Positions 27,160 to 36,358 are shown, counted from the first letter of the stretch. The stretch: 57,375 nt of DNA from Bacteroidales bacterium (GCA_020859845.1 JAJBVL010000002.1:1-57375); one strand, 5' to 3'. The notes: generated from the sequence alone by a model not told the origin. Program-made: numbers and translations.

Positions 27160-27720
27160 ATGAGACGACAACAAATATTGACAATAGCAACCAGCGCCGC
27201 CATCCTCACGGGGATGGCGGCTTGCTCAACATCTAAGCCAGCAACGGCTGAAAGCACGTCGTCGGCCACGGCCACCACTGCCGTGGCTGTGGCCTCCTCT
27301 ACGACCAAGCGTGGAGGCCCCGCGATGGCTCTTCCCAAAGCCTTAGCCTACAAGATGAACGGAGCGTGGCAAGACAACGTGGCCGTCAATCTCAACGCAT
27401 CGGGGACAACCATTGAGAGCTATCCAGCCCCTACCGACCTCAGCGAGAGTCAGCGACCAATTCCCTTGGCCGACGGATTCTGGCTCGACCGACGCGGGAT
27501 AAGCACCCATAGCCGCTTCACCCGATATACCTGGAAGGAGTATGAGTCGCTGAGCAAGGCCCCTACCCCTCAAGAGCTGATGAATGCTATCATCCCAGAG
27601 GCCCGAGTGGTGGAAATGGTGGAGCTGCCGATGACGCTGGAGACGGCCGTCAACGACACTGCGGCCGTCAACGCCTATCTTCGAAGCCAAATAAAACGCC
27701 TGCCTGCCAATGGTCAATAA
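27160..27720 (+). CDS. small lipoprotein of unknown function
   Basis: Lipoprotein signal with lipobox GMAAC, followed by a Ser/Thr/Ala-rich linker and a domain of about 120 residues (PKALAYKMNGAW, PLADGFWLDRRGISTHSRFTRYTWKEYESL) that I do not recognise. It starts 3 nt after the protease stop and overlaps ssb by 11 nt, so it is translationally tied to both. No function is assigned. Confidence 0.75.
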   Translation: MRRQQILTIATSAAILTGMAACSTSKPATAESTSSATATTAVAVASSTTKRGGPAMALPKALAYKMNGAWQDNVAVNLNASGTTIESYPAPTDLSESQRPIPLADGFWLDRRGISTHSRFTRYTWKEYESLSKAPTPQELMNAIIPEARVVEMVELPMTLETAVNDTAAVNAYLRSQIKRLPANGQ

Positions 27721-28042
27721 GGTGATACTGGTGGGCAACGTAGGCAAGGACCCCACGATACGATTTGTGGAGACGCGCCAGTTGGCCGAGTTTACGCTCG
27801 CCACCACTGAGCGCGGCTACACCACAGCCACCGGTGTGCAGATACCCGAGCGCACGGAGTGGCACAACATCGTGATGTGGGACCGCCATGCCGAATTTGC
27901 CGAAAAGTATATCCGCAAGGGCACCAAGCTCTTTATCGAAGGACGCCTACGCTACCGCACGTGGGTAGACCGCACAGGCCTCAAGCACAACATCACGGAG
28001 ATTCTCGTGGAGCAATTTGATCTCCTCTCAAGAGCCACCTAA
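27710..28042 (+). CDS. ssb: single-stranded DNA-binding protein, short form
   Basis: OB-fold SSB that coats single-stranded DNA. Seen: MVNKVILVGNVGKDPTIRF, LATTERG, TEWHNIVMWDRHAEFAEKYIRKG, LFIEGRLRYRTW. At 110 residues it ends at the OB fold and lacks the acidic C-terminal tail (DDDIPF-like) that recruits repair proteins. It may be a second, specialised SSB. Overlaps the lipoprotein gene by 11 nt and lies 33 nt before the OPT gene. Confidence 0.92.
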   Translation: MVNKVILVGNVGKDPTIRFVETRQLAEFTLATTERGYTTATGVQIPERTEWHNIVMWDRHAEFAEKYIRKGTKLFIEGRLRYRTWVDRTGLKHNITEILVEQFDLLSRAT

Positions 28043-28075
28043 ACATTCTCACGCATCAACCAATCAATCACAACA

Positions 28076-30043
28076 ATGGAAAAAGAAGACATCTACATGG
28101 AGGCGGACCCCATCCAACTCCCCGACAACGCCTTTCGCGAGCTGGGCGAGGATGAGCATTACCGTCCTATCATGCACCCGGCCCACGACTATCGAGAGGT
28201 GACACCCTACTCGGTGAGCTTAGGGCTTATCCTGGCCATCATCTTTAGCGCGGCGGCAGCCTATCTGGGGCTGCGCGTAGGCCAGGTGTTTGAAGCCGCT
28301 ATACCTATTGCTATCATCGCTGTGGGCCTCTCGGGAGCGCTGAAGAAGAAAGACCCACTGGGCCAAAACGTCATCATACAGAGCATCGGAGCCTGCTCGG
28401 GAGTAATCGTGGCGGGAGCCATCTTTACTCTCCCGGCTATCTATATCCTTCAGGCCAAGTATCCCGAGATAGTGCCATCGTTTCTTCAGATCTTCTTGAG
28501 CTCGCTGCTCGGAGGTGTGCTTGGCATCCTGTTTTTCATTCCTTTCCGAAAGTATTTCGTAAAGGATATGCATGGCAAGTATCCCTTCCCCGAAGCCACG
28601 GCCACCACGCAAGTGCTGGTAAGCGCTCAGGCCAAGAGCGGGAGCGGACAGGCCAAGACGCTGGTGATAGCCTCGCTCATAGGTGGTATCTACGACTATG
28701 TGGTGGCCACCTTTGGACTGTGGGCCGAGAACCTCTCGACCCTTGCCACAAGCTGGGGGACTACTCTGGCTGAGAAGACCCGACTGGTGGTGAGCTGCAA
28801 CACTGGCGCCGCTGTGCTGGGCTTGGGCTACATCGTGGGCTTGAAATACTCGTTTGTCATCTTTGCCGGCTCCATCTTCGTGTGGTGGATCATCATCCCC
28901 TTGATGGGCACGTATGGGAGCCCTGAACTCACCGCGATGGCTCCCACCGCTATCTTTAGCGACTATGCTCGCTTGATAGGCATTGGTGGTATAGCGATGG
29001 CTGGCATCATAGGCATCATCAAGTCGTGGAGCATCATCGTGCAGGCCGCAGGTCTTGCCGGACGCGAATTTCGTGGCGGAGTGTCGACCAAAGCCACTCT
29101 CCGCTGGCAGCGCGACATCTCGATGAAGCATATAGTGTTCTTTATCGTCCTGGCTCTGCTGGCCGTCCTTGGTTTCTTCTGGGCAGGCGTGCTCCACAAC
29201 TTCTGGCAGGCCATAGTGGCTTGGGTAGTGGTGACGGTGATTGCCTTCCTTTTCACCACCGTGGCCGCCAACGCCATAGCCATCGTAGGCACCAACCCCG
29301 TGAGCGGCATGACGCTGATGACACTCATCGTGGCCTCGGCTATCTTCGTGGCCGTAGGTATCAGTGGCACCTCGGGCATCGTGGCGTCCATGATAATCGG
29401 CGGCGTGGTGTGTACGGCGCTGTCGATGGCAGGAGGCTTTGTGACCGACCTTAAGATTGGCTATTGGCTGGGGTCAACTCCCGCTAAGCAGGAGCGCTGG
29501 AAATTTCTTGGCACACTGGTGTCGGCAGCCACCGTTGGCGGAGTGATACTGCTGCTCAACGACGTATATGGCTTTTCGGGCCCCAACGCCCTCGTGGCGC
29601 CACAGGCCAACGCTATGGCCAAGGTGATAGAGCCCATCATGATGGGTGGCGACACCCCTTGGATACTCTACATGACCGGAGCCATCCTGGCCTTGATTCT
29701 CAACTGGCTTGGCGTGCCAGCCTTAGCCTTCTGTCTGGGTATGTTTATCCCCCTGCAACTCAATACTCCGCTGCTTGTGGGCGGCGCTATTGCTTGGCTG
29801 GTATCTACCCGCTCAAAAGACAGCGCCACCAACGACGCACGCCGCGATCGTGGCACGCTGATTTCTTCGGGTCTGATAGCCGGCGGCGCGCTGTTTGGAG
29901 TGTTTGCTGCCCTTACCCGCTTTGCTGGCTACGAGGGAACCTCACCCTTCAATGAGCTTACTCAGCAGATAATAGGAGTGGGGGTCTATGCAGCCCTTAT
30001 CCTCTATCTCATCTGGGATAGCATGCGCGCCAAGAAAGCCTAA
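28076..30043 (+). CDS. OPT-family oligopeptide transporter
   Basis: Inner-membrane carrier of the oligopeptide transporter superfamily, 655 residues with about 16 hydrophobic helices. Seen: EVTPYSVSLGLILAIIFSAAAAYLGLRVGQVFEAAIPIAI, split as the first helices of the family, KYPFPEATATTQVLVSAQ, and a NPVSGMTLMT motif. Substrate could be peptides or metal chelates; not set by sequence. Follows a secreted protease gene by two genes, consistent with use of the released peptides (inference). Stop overlaps the MATE start (TAATG). Confidence 0.93.
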   Translation: MEKEDIYMEADPIQLPDNAFRELGEDEHYRPIMHPAHDYREVTPYSVSLGLILAIIFSAAAAYLGLRVGQVFEAAIPIAIIAVGLSGALKKKDPLGQNVIIQSIGACSGVIVAGAIFTLPAIYILQAKYPEIVPSFLQIFLSSLLGGVLGILFFIPFRKYFVKDMHGKYPFPEATATTQVLVSAQAKSGSGQAKTLVIASLIGGIYDYVVATFGLWAENLSTLATSWGTTLAEKTRLVVSCNTGAAVLGLGYIVGLKYSFVIFAGSIFVWWIIIPLMGTYGSPELTAMAPTAIFSDYARLIGIGGIAMAGIIGIIKSWSIIVQAAGLAGREFRGGVSTKATLRWQRDISMKHIVFFIVLALLAVLGFFWAGVLHNFWQAIVAWVVVTVIAFLFTTVAANAIAIVGTNPVSGMTLMTLIVASAIFVAVGISGTSGIVASMIIGGVVCTALSMAGGFVTDLKIGYWLGSTPAKQERWKFLGTLVSAATVGGVILLLNDVYGFSGPNALVAPQANAMAKVIEPIMMGGDTPWILYMTGAILALILNWLGVPALAFCLGMFIPLQLNTPLLVGGAIAWLVSTRSKDSATNDARRDRGTLISSGLIAGGALFGVFAALTRFAGYEGTSPFNELTQQIIGVGVYAALILYLIWDSMRAKKA

Positions 30044-31362
30044 TGAAAGAGATATGGCGCTTGGCCATCCCGGCCATTGTCACCAATATTACTACCCCCC
30101 TGCTGGGGCTTTGCGACCTGGCCATCGTGGGCCATCTGGGGAGCGCGGCCTTTATCGCCGCCATAGCTGTGGGCACGAGCATGATGAATATGCTCTACTG
30201 GCTTCTTGGCTTCCTGCGGATGGGCACCAGCGGCCTCACGGCGCAAGCCTATGGAGCACAAGCTTGGACGAGAGCACGCCTTACCCTCTGGCGTGCTCTC
30301 GCCGTAGGGGTGGGTATAGGCGCCTTGTTTATCTGTCTGCGCGAGCCGCTCTGCAGCTGGATATTGGCCTTTATGGACCCAGATGAGACGACGCGAGAGA
30401 TGGCCGAAGCTTATTTCTTGATATGCATCTGGGGTGCGCCCGCCTTCCTCGGGAGTTTCGTCTTGACAGGATGGTATCTGGGGATGCAAAACTCGAAGAT
30501 AACGATGTGGATAAGCATCTTGACCAACGTCACCAACATCGGCCTCAGCCTGGTGCTCGTCTTGGGATGGCACCTCGGCATGACAGGCGTGGCTTGCGGC
30601 ACCTTGATAGCCCAATGGGTGGCCTTCCTGACAGGGATGGCCTATATCCACCGCGAACTCAGCCGCCATGCTCCAAAGGCGGTGGACTCTCTCGAGAATA
30701 TCGAGAGTATCGAAAAGCTCGATAAGAGCCCCTCCCCCCTCGCCATCTACATCGACATCTTCCTGCGGACAGTGATGCTCGTGGCTGTCACAGTGTGGTT
30801 TACTCGCGTGGGTGCCCAGCAAGGGCCAGTGATGCTGGCGGTCAACGCCTTGCTGATGCAACTATTCACCCTCTTTTCATTCTTTATGGATGGCTTTGCC
30901 TTTGCTGGAGAAGCTCTCTGCGGACGCTTTCAAGGCGCAGGCGATCAGCAGCAGCTTAAGCTGACCATACGACATCTCCACTATATAGGAGCTGGCGTAG
31001 CGCTTCTCTTCACGCTTATCTATGCCTGCGGAGGCACGTCGTTTTTAAGCCTTATGAGCGACGAGCGTGGAGTGGTGGAGGCCGCGGGGGAGTATCTGTG
31101 GTGGGCTGCCTCGATACCCTTTATGGGTTTCTTGGCGTTTACCTGGGACGGTATCTTCATCGGCCTTACGGCTACGCGCAAAATGCTGATGGCGATGGGA
31201 AGCGCCACCGCCATCTACTTTATCGTGTATCTCTTGCTTTATCCTACGCTGGCCAACCACGGACTGTGGATAGCCTTCCTTGCCTACTTGCTGACACGAG
31301 GATTAGTGTCGGCTGCGCTTTTTAATTCGGCCAATAAACAGAAAACCGATATACCACATTAA
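30043..31362 (+). CDS. MATE-family efflux transporter
   Basis: Cation-coupled multidrug/organic-compound exporter, 439 residues, 12 helices. Seen: IWRLAIPAIVTNITTPLLGL, DLAIVGHLGSAAFIAAIAVG, FLRMGTSGLTAQAYGA, and the second-half FMDGFAFAGEALCGRF. Overlaps the OPT gene by 1 nt, so is coupled to it. Its last 60 nt overlap the 3' end of the WecA-like gene on the other strand. Substrate unknown. Confidence 0.93.
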   Translation: MKEIWRLAIPAIVTNITTPLLGLCDLAIVGHLGSAAFIAAIAVGTSMMNMLYWLLGFLRMGTSGLTAQAYGAQAWTRARLTLWRALAVGVGIGALFICLREPLCSWILAFMDPDETTREMAEAYFLICIWGAPAFLGSFVLTGWYLGMQNSKITMWISILTNVTNIGLSLVLVLGWHLGMTGVACGTLIAQWVAFLTGMAYIHRELSRHAPKAVDSLENIESIEKLDKSPSPLAIYIDIFLRTVMLVAVTVWFTRVGAQQGPVMLAVNALLMQLFTLFSFFMDGFAFAGEALCGRFQGAGDQQQLKLTIRHLHYIGAGVALLFTLIYACGGTSFLSLMSDERGVVEAAGEYLWWAASIPFMGFLAFTWDGIFIGLTATRKMLMAMGSATAIYFIVYLLLYPTLANHGLWIAFLAYLLTRGLVSAALFNSANKQKTDIPH

Positions 31363-32397
31363 GAAGTCGGCCACCAACACCAGATTGATATTAATCAAAG
31401 TGGAGAGATAGATGTTGATGAGGGTAAAGGTAGTGGCTCCAGCCACGATTATCACCATGGCCATACGCTGAGGTATGCCAGCAGCAAGGAGCTTGTGGTG
31501 GATATGGTTCTTGTCGGGGAGGAAGGGGTTGGTGTGATGGCGCAGACGCCAAGCGTAGACTCTCACCACATCAAAACAGGGGACAATCAGCGGCGAGAAG
31601 GCCACGACAAACATGTTGACCTCGGTGTTGGGGCCAAGATTGATCATCTTGAACGAGAGGATACAGGCCATCATGCCGATAGTGAGCGAGCCAGTGTCGC
31701 CCATGAATATCTTGCGCTGCTTCTGCGGGTCGCCAAACACATTGTAGTAGAAGAAGGGTATCAATACACCGAGAGTGGCAGCTGAAACGATAGCATACTC
31801 GTAGGCTCCAGCCCAAAAGAAGACGATGCAATAAGTGAGCATCATCACCGAGGTGAGGCCCGAGGCTAAGCCGTCGATGCCGTCTATGAGGTTGATAGCG
31901 TTGACGATAAAGACAGTGATGAGCAGCGTCAGAGGCCACGCCAGCCACGTGGGTATCTCGTTAATACCCAGCAGCCCGTAGGCATTGTCAACGTCCAAGC
32001 CGCCAGCTATGAGCAGACAGCCGCAAGCTATCTGCACCACAAACTTAGCGCGATAGCGTATACCTATAAGGTCGTCGCCAAGGCCCACCACGTAGAGCAT
32101 CAGCAGAGCGCAAAAGCCAAAGCTCCATATCGTAGGGTCGTCGATGACAGCCGGCATCACGCGCGAGCCAGGCATAGAGATGTCGATGCCCAGCAGGAGG
32201 GCCATCGTGAAGAATATCACTGGCATGAAGGCCATGCCACCAAGGCGTGGCACCAGCGATGTGTGGATCTTTCTCTCATCGGGCTCGTCAAACAGACGAC
32301 GCCGAAAAGAGATGAGCAGAATCTGTGGGATAAGAATTCCCGCGAATAATATTGCTAAGAAAAGCGCCGCAAGTGTGTTAATCAGCCAAAATAGCAT
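31303..32397 (-). CDS. WecA-like UDP-sugar : undecaprenyl-phosphate sugar-1-P transferase
   Basis: Polytopic transferase of the MraY/WecA family that starts lipid-linked glycan synthesis. Seen: FDEPDERKIHTSLVPRLGG (cytoplasmic loop), GLGDDLIGIRYRAKFVVQ, the catalytic NAINLIDGIDGLASG, FMGDTGSLTIG, and the HIHHKL motif in DKNHIHHKLLAAGIPQR that marks WecA-type enzymes. 364 residues. Probable product is GlcNAc-PP-undecaprenol for O-antigen, capsule or teichoic-like glycan. Has its own full promoter; its 3' end overlaps the MATE gene. Confidence 0.92.
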   Translation of the reverse strand: MLFWLINTLAALFLAILFAGILIPQILLISFRRRLFDEPDERKIHTSLVPRLGGMAFMPVIFFTMALLLGIDISMPGSRVMPAVIDDPTIWSFGFCALLMLYVVGLGDDLIGIRYRAKFVVQIACGCLLIAGGLDVDNAYGLLGINEIPTWLAWPLTLLITVFIVNAINLIDGIDGLASGLTSVMMLTYCIVFFWAGAYEYAIVSAATLGVLIPFFYYNVFGDPQKQRKIFMGDTGSLTIGMMACILSFKMINLGPNTEVNMFVVAFSPLIVPCFDVVRVYAWRLRHHTNPFLPDKNHIHHKLLAAGIPQRMAMVIIVAGATTFTLINIYLSTLININLVLVADFLMWYIGFLFIGRIKKRSRH

Positions 32398-32463
32398 AAT
32401 GGAAGCTTGTTATGGGGGATTAGGTCAACTCATTAAAAATAAAGATTAAAGGTCAACGCACTG

Positions 32464-32494
32464 CAAAGGTAGAAACAATTCCTCAAATACCAAA
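32464..32494 (-). promoter_or_regulatory. promoter of the WecA-like gene
   Basis: Minus strand: TTTG (32494-32491), 19-nt spacer, TACCTTTG (32471-32464), about 66 nt before the ATG. Full consensus match. Confidence 0.75.
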
Positions 32495-32503
32495 AGTTTT
32501 TAC

Positions 32504-32511
32504 TAATTTTG
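32504..32511 (+). promoter_or_regulatory. -7 box for the GH97 gene
   Basis: TAATTTTG, 33 nt before the ATG at 32545. No TTTG box at 19-21 nt. It lies back to back with the WecA-like promoter. Confidence 0.5.
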
Positions 32512-32544
32512 TAGCGATTCTAACTATAACCTTGTTTTTTTGCA

Positions 32545-34653
32545 ATGAGAAAATCTATTTACCTGATTATGGCGGCTACAGCAGCCATCAGCTGCAGCTG
32601 CAGCGGTCATGACGACAGCGTCACCTCACCCAACGGCGACCTGCGATTCACCTTGAAAGTGGAGCAGAACGGTGCCCCACAGTACTCTGTTGCCTGGAAA
32701 GGACGCGAGATCATCAAGCCATCAGGCTTAGGCTTCAAACTGCTGGATGGCAGCGTGTTGACCGATGGCTACACGGTAGATTCTACCCGCGTCACCGACT
32801 TCCACGAAGTGTGGACACCCGTATGGGGCGAGAATGCCCAGATCGACAACACTTATCGCCAACTGACAGTCTACATGACACGCGGCGACCTGAAGGTCAA
32901 TCTGGAGGCTCGCGTGTTTGACGACGGTGTGGGATTTCGCTACGTCTTCCCCGAGCAATCCACCGACACTATCTTTGTGGCCGAGGAGTTGACACAGTTT
33001 GCCATGGAAGATATGACTGCTTGGTGGATACCGGGCGACTACGACACTCAGGAGTATGAGTATATCAAGAGCCGCCTGAGCGAGATTCGCGCCCACAACA
33101 GCGATGACCACATGAGCAACGTATCCCAGACCTCCTTCTCCCCGACAGGCGTACAGACCTCGCTGATGCTCAAGGACGACCAAGGCCTCTACATGAACCT
33201 TCACGAGGCTGCCGTGGTGGACTATCCAGCGATGCACCTCAACCTCGACGACTCTACGATGACCTTCCAAAGCTGGCTGACACCGGGCATACCCGAATGG
33301 AAAGCTGCTATCGCTACCCCCGGCGCCACTCCCTGGCGTGTATTGATGGTAGGCGAGAAGGCCACCGACATCCTTGCCTCCAATATTATCTACAACCTCA
33401 ACGAGCCCTGCGCTCTCGACGACACCAGCTGGATCCATCCCACGAAGTATATGGGGGTATGGTGGGAGATGATTGCCGGCAAGAGCAATTGGAGCTACGG
33501 CAATCTCGACAACGTAGACCTCACGACGGTCAACTATAAGAACGTGAAGCCCCACGGCAAGCATGGCGCCAACAACGCCAACGTGCGTCGATATATCGAC
33601 TTTGCAGCCGACAACGGCATGGACGAGCTCCTCATCGAGGGCTGGAACATTGGCTGGGAAGACTGGCTGGGCAAGGAGAAGGAATATGTGTTTGACTTCG
33701 TGACCCCCTACCCCGACTTTGACATCAAGGCTCTCAACGACTATGCCCACCAGAAAGGCATCAAGCTGATGATGCACCACGAGACCAGCGGCTCCGTGGC
33801 CAACTATGAGGCTCATATGGACACCGCCTATGCCCTGATGAATATGTATGGCTACGACGCAGTGAAGAGTGGCTACGTGGGCAACATCCTCGGCAAGAGC
33901 GCCGATGGCGAGCGCCGCGAGACCCACTATAGCCAGCGCATGGTGCAGCACTATCTCGACGCTGTGAAGAAGGCTGCTGCTTATAAGATAATGGTTAACG
34001 CTCACGAAGCTGTGCGCCCCACGGGATTGGCTCGCACCTACCCCAACCTCGTAGGCAACGAATCAGCCATGGGCCAGGAATACCGCAACATGTCGCCTCA
34101 GCACGTCACCATCCTCCCCTTCACTCGCCTCAAGGGTGGCCCAATGGACTTCACGCCCGGCATCTTTGTGATGGACCTCGGCACATGGGTGCCCGGCTCC
34201 AACGAGCATAAGAAAGCCACCATCGCCAATCAGCTCGGTCTCTACGTGACGATGTACTCGCCGCTGCAGATGGCTTGTGACCTCCCCGAGCATTATGCCG
34301 CCAAGGCCGATGCTTTCCAGTTTATCAAGGATGTGCCAGTAGATTGGCAGCGTTCCATCTACGTCGATGCTGAGCCCGGCGAATTTATCATCGCTGCCCG
34401 TCAGGACAAGAAGAGCGACGACTGGTATGTGGGCGGCGTGGCCAACCAAGCCCGCGACTGCGAGCTGACCCTCGACTTCCTCCCCGAAGGCAATGTATAT
34501 GAAGCCACCATCTATGCCGACGCTCCTGATGCCGACGCTGTCACCAACCCCGAGGCTTACCAGATTACGACCCAGGAGGTGAAGAGTGGCGACAAGCTCC
34601 CCATCCACATGGCCAATGGCGGCGGCGTGGCCATCTCCCTCAAAAAGAAATGA
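32545..34653 (+). CDS. GH97 glycoside hydrolase (SusB-like)
   Basis: Calcium-dependent alpha-glucosidase or alpha-galactosidase family, 702 residues as usual. Signal with AISCSC suggests a lipoprotein or periplasmic form. N-terminal beta-sandwich, then barrel with KYMGVWWEMIAGKSNWSYG, LLIEGWNIGWEDW, KLMMHHETSGSVANYE, VNAHEAVRPTGLARTYPN and GNESAMGQEY. Glu in MHHE, and the NAHE and GNES Glu residues, match the set of acidic residues seen in inverting (SusB-type) members; this favours alpha-glucosidase, but is an inference. No SusC/SusD genes nearby. The stop codon is the first TGA of the heptamer array. Confidence 0.92.
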   Translation: MRKSIYLIMAATAAISCSCSGHDDSVTSPNGDLRFTLKVEQNGAPQYSVAWKGREIIKPSGLGFKLLDGSVLTDGYTVDSTRVTDFHEVWTPVWGENAQIDNTYRQLTVYMTRGDLKVNLEARVFDDGVGFRYVFPEQSTDTIFVAEELTQFAMEDMTAWWIPGDYDTQEYEYIKSRLSEIRAHNSDDHMSNVSQTSFSPTGVQTSLMLKDDQGLYMNLHEAAVVDYPAMHLNLDDSTMTFQSWLTPGIPEWKAAIATPGATPWRVLMVGEKATDILASNIIYNLNEPCALDDTSWIHPTKYMGVWWEMIAGKSNWSYGNLDNVDLTTVNYKNVKPHGKHGANNANVRRYIDFAADNGMDELLIEGWNIGWEDWLGKEKEYVFDFVTPYPDFDIKALNDYAHQKGIKLMMHHETSGSVANYEAHMDTAYALMNMYGYDAVKSGYVGNILGKSADGERRETHYSQRMVQHYLDAVKKAAAYKIMVNAHEAVRPTGLARTYPNLVGNESAMGQEYRNMSPQHVTILPFTRLKGGPMDFTPGIFVMDLGTWVPGSNEHKKATIANQLGLYVTMYSPLQMACDLPEHYAAKADAFQFIKDVPVDWQRSIYVDAEPGEFIIAARQDKKSDDWYVGGVANQARDCELTLDFLPEGNVYEATIYADAPDADAVTNPEAYQITTQEVKSGDKLPIHMANGGGVAISLKKK

Positions 34654-34713
34654 CTTTTGACTCTTGACTTTTGACTCTTGACTTTTGACTTTTGACTCTT
34701 GACTTTTGACTTA
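34651..34713 (+). repeat. nine-unit TGACTYT heptamer array, leader of dnaB
   Basis: Nine tandem 7-bp units, TGACTTT or TGACTCT (the last is TGACTTA), starting with the GH97 stop TGA itself and ending 2 nt before the dnaB ATG. Because 7 is not a multiple of 3, TGA stops occur in all three plus-strand frames. A similar array lies at the right window edge, so this is a dispersed repeat. Confidence 0.9.
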
Positions 34714-34715
34714 TC

Positions 34716-36209
34716 ATGTCCTCCCCACTCTACGATTACGGCGGCCGCAAGCTCCCCTACGACACGGAGATTGAAGAGGCAGTGCTCGGCGCACTGATGC
34801 TCGAGAAGGACGCCTATACAGCCGTCTGCGATATCCTCAAGCCCGAAAGTTTCTACGAGCCCAAACATCAAAAGGTCTACGAGGCCATCCAGATGCTTGG
34901 CGCCTCGCAGCAGCCCATCGATATGCTTACCGTCACTGAGCGACTGCGCCTCAACGGCAAGCTCGACGAGGTAGGAGGCCCGGGATTTATCTCGGGACTG
35001 ACGCTTAGCGTGGCCTCTGGCGCCCACGTAGAGTATCATGCCAGGATAGTAGCTCAGAAGTATTTGGCGCGCGAACTGATACGATTCTCGAGCGAGGTGC
35101 AAAAGAAAGCCTTCGATGAGAGCAACGACGTTGACGACCTTCTCCAAGAGGCCGAAGGTCATCTATTCGAAATATCGCAGCGCAACGTAAAAAAAGACGT
35201 CACACAGATCGACCCCGTAATATCCCAAGCTATCGACCAGATCCAAAGCGCGGCCAACCGCGCTTCGGGTCTGAGCGGCTTGGAGTCGGGATTTCATGAG
35301 CTCGACAAGCTCACCTCCGGTTGGCAAAACTCCGACCTCATCATCATCGCTGCACGCCCGGCAATGGGTAAGACGGCCTTCGTCTTGTCGATGGCCAAGA
35401 ACATGGCGGTCAACTACAACACACCTGTAGCCATCTTCTCGCTTGAGATGTCCAATCTCCAGCTTGTCAACCGCCTGATAAGCAACGTCTGCGAGCTTGA
35501 AAGCGAGAAGATCAAGAGTGGCAACCTCCAGCCGTGGGAGTGGGACAGCCTGCTGGCAAGGGTCAACAACCTGCGTGGCTCCCAGCTTTATATCGACGAC
35601 ACCCCCTCGCTCTCCATCTTCGAGCTGCGCACCAAGGCTCGCCGCCTCGTGCGCGAGCACCAAGTGAGGATTATTATCATCGACTATTTGCAGCTGATGA
35701 ATGCCTCGGGCATGAAGTTTGGCAGCCGTGAGCAGGAGGTGAGTATGATTTCGCGCTCGCTCAAGCAGCTGGCAAAGGAACTCAACATCCCCATCGTAGC
35801 CCTGTCGCAGCTCAACCGCTCGGTGGAGAGCCGCGGCGACAGCAAGGAGGGAAAGCGACCTCAGCTTAGCGACCTTCGCGAGAGCGGTGCCATCGAGCAG
35901 GATGCCGACATAGTATGCTTTATCCATCGACCCGAATATTATCTGCGCAGCGACACCGACGCTTCTGGCCACGACATCCGCGGTCTGGCGGAGTTTATCG
36001 TAGCGAAGCATCGTAGCGGTCGCGTCGACGATGTGAAGATGAGGTTTAAAGCCAAGTTTGCCCGCTTTGAAAACTGGGAGGAAAACCTCGACACCATCCC
36101 CACCCAAGTAGGCTCGCGCCTCAACGAAGCCTCCTCAGCCGCGCCCCCCACTCCCCAACTCAGTGGAGGCACCGCCGAATTCACCTCCAACGAAGAAGCG
36201 CCATTCTGA
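34716..36209 (+). CDS. dnaB: replicative DNA helicase DnaB
   Basis: Hexameric 5'-to-3' fork helicase. N-terminal DnaB domain (EEAVLGALMLEKDAY), linker, then RecA-like ATPase with Walker A ARPAMGKTAF (213-222), IFSLEMSNLQLVNRLISN, Walker B IIIIDYLQLM, and SDLRESGAIEQDADIVCFIHR near the end. 497 residues, no intein. The 5' region is the heptamer array only: no consensus promoter or Shine-Dalgarno sequence is seen between it and the GH97 stop, so it may depend on read-through or on the array. Confidence 0.97.
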   Translation: MSSPLYDYGGRKLPYDTEIEEAVLGALMLEKDAYTAVCDILKPESFYEPKHQKVYEAIQMLGASQQPIDMLTVTERLRLNGKLDEVGGPGFISGLTLSVASGAHVEYHARIVAQKYLARELIRFSSEVQKKAFDESNDVDDLLQEAEGHLFEISQRNVKKDVTQIDPVISQAIDQIQSAANRASGLSGLESGFHELDKLTSGWQNSDLIIIAARPAMGKTAFVLSMAKNMAVNYNTPVAIFSLEMSNLQLVNRLISNVCELESEKIKSGNLQPWEWDSLLARVNNLRGSQLYIDDTPSLSIFELRTKARRLVREHQVRIIIIDYLQLMNASGMKFGSREQEVSMISRSLKQLAKELNIPIVALSQLNRSVESRGDSKEGKRPQLSDLRESGAIEQDADIVCFIHRPEYYLRSDTDASGHDIRGLAEFIVAKHRSGRVDDVKMRFKAKFARFENWEENLDTIPTQVGSRLNEASSAAPPTPQLSGGTAEFTSNEEAPF

Positions 36210-36233
36210 CGCGAAATCCTTCTGCATAGTCAT

Positions 36234-36282
36234 AAATGATAGCATATTTTGGTTGTACGCTGAAATTTTGCTATCATTTTTG
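36234..36282 (+). terminator. hairpin terminator after dnaB
   Basis: Arms AAATGATAGCA (36234-36244) and TGCTATCATTT (36269-36279) pair perfectly across a 24-nt loop, followed by TTTG. The final T-run doubles as the -33 box of the asnB promoter. Confidence 0.65.
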
Positions 36283-36310
36283 TTGGAGTAAAAACTTATT
36301 GCTATCTTTG
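36279..36310 (+). promoter_or_regulatory. promoter of asnB
   Basis: TTTG (36279-36282), 20-nt spacer, TATCTTTG (36303-36310), about 48 nt before the ATG. Full consensus match, touching the dnaB terminator. Confidence 0.75.
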
Positions 36311-36358
36311 CGGCGTTTTTAATTGCAAAATGTCATTCACTATTAATATCCAATTTTT

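Noticed and set aside
32728-34005. 425-codon open frame on the minus strand within the GH97 gene
   Set aside because: Fully antisense to a gene with clear GH97 motifs; protein is His/Val-rich without domain signals.
34651-34713. CRISPR array
   Set aside because: Units are 7 bp, contiguous and without spacers; no cas genes are in the window. The same holds for the other heptamer arrays and the 33-bp array, whose 14-nt spacers are too short.
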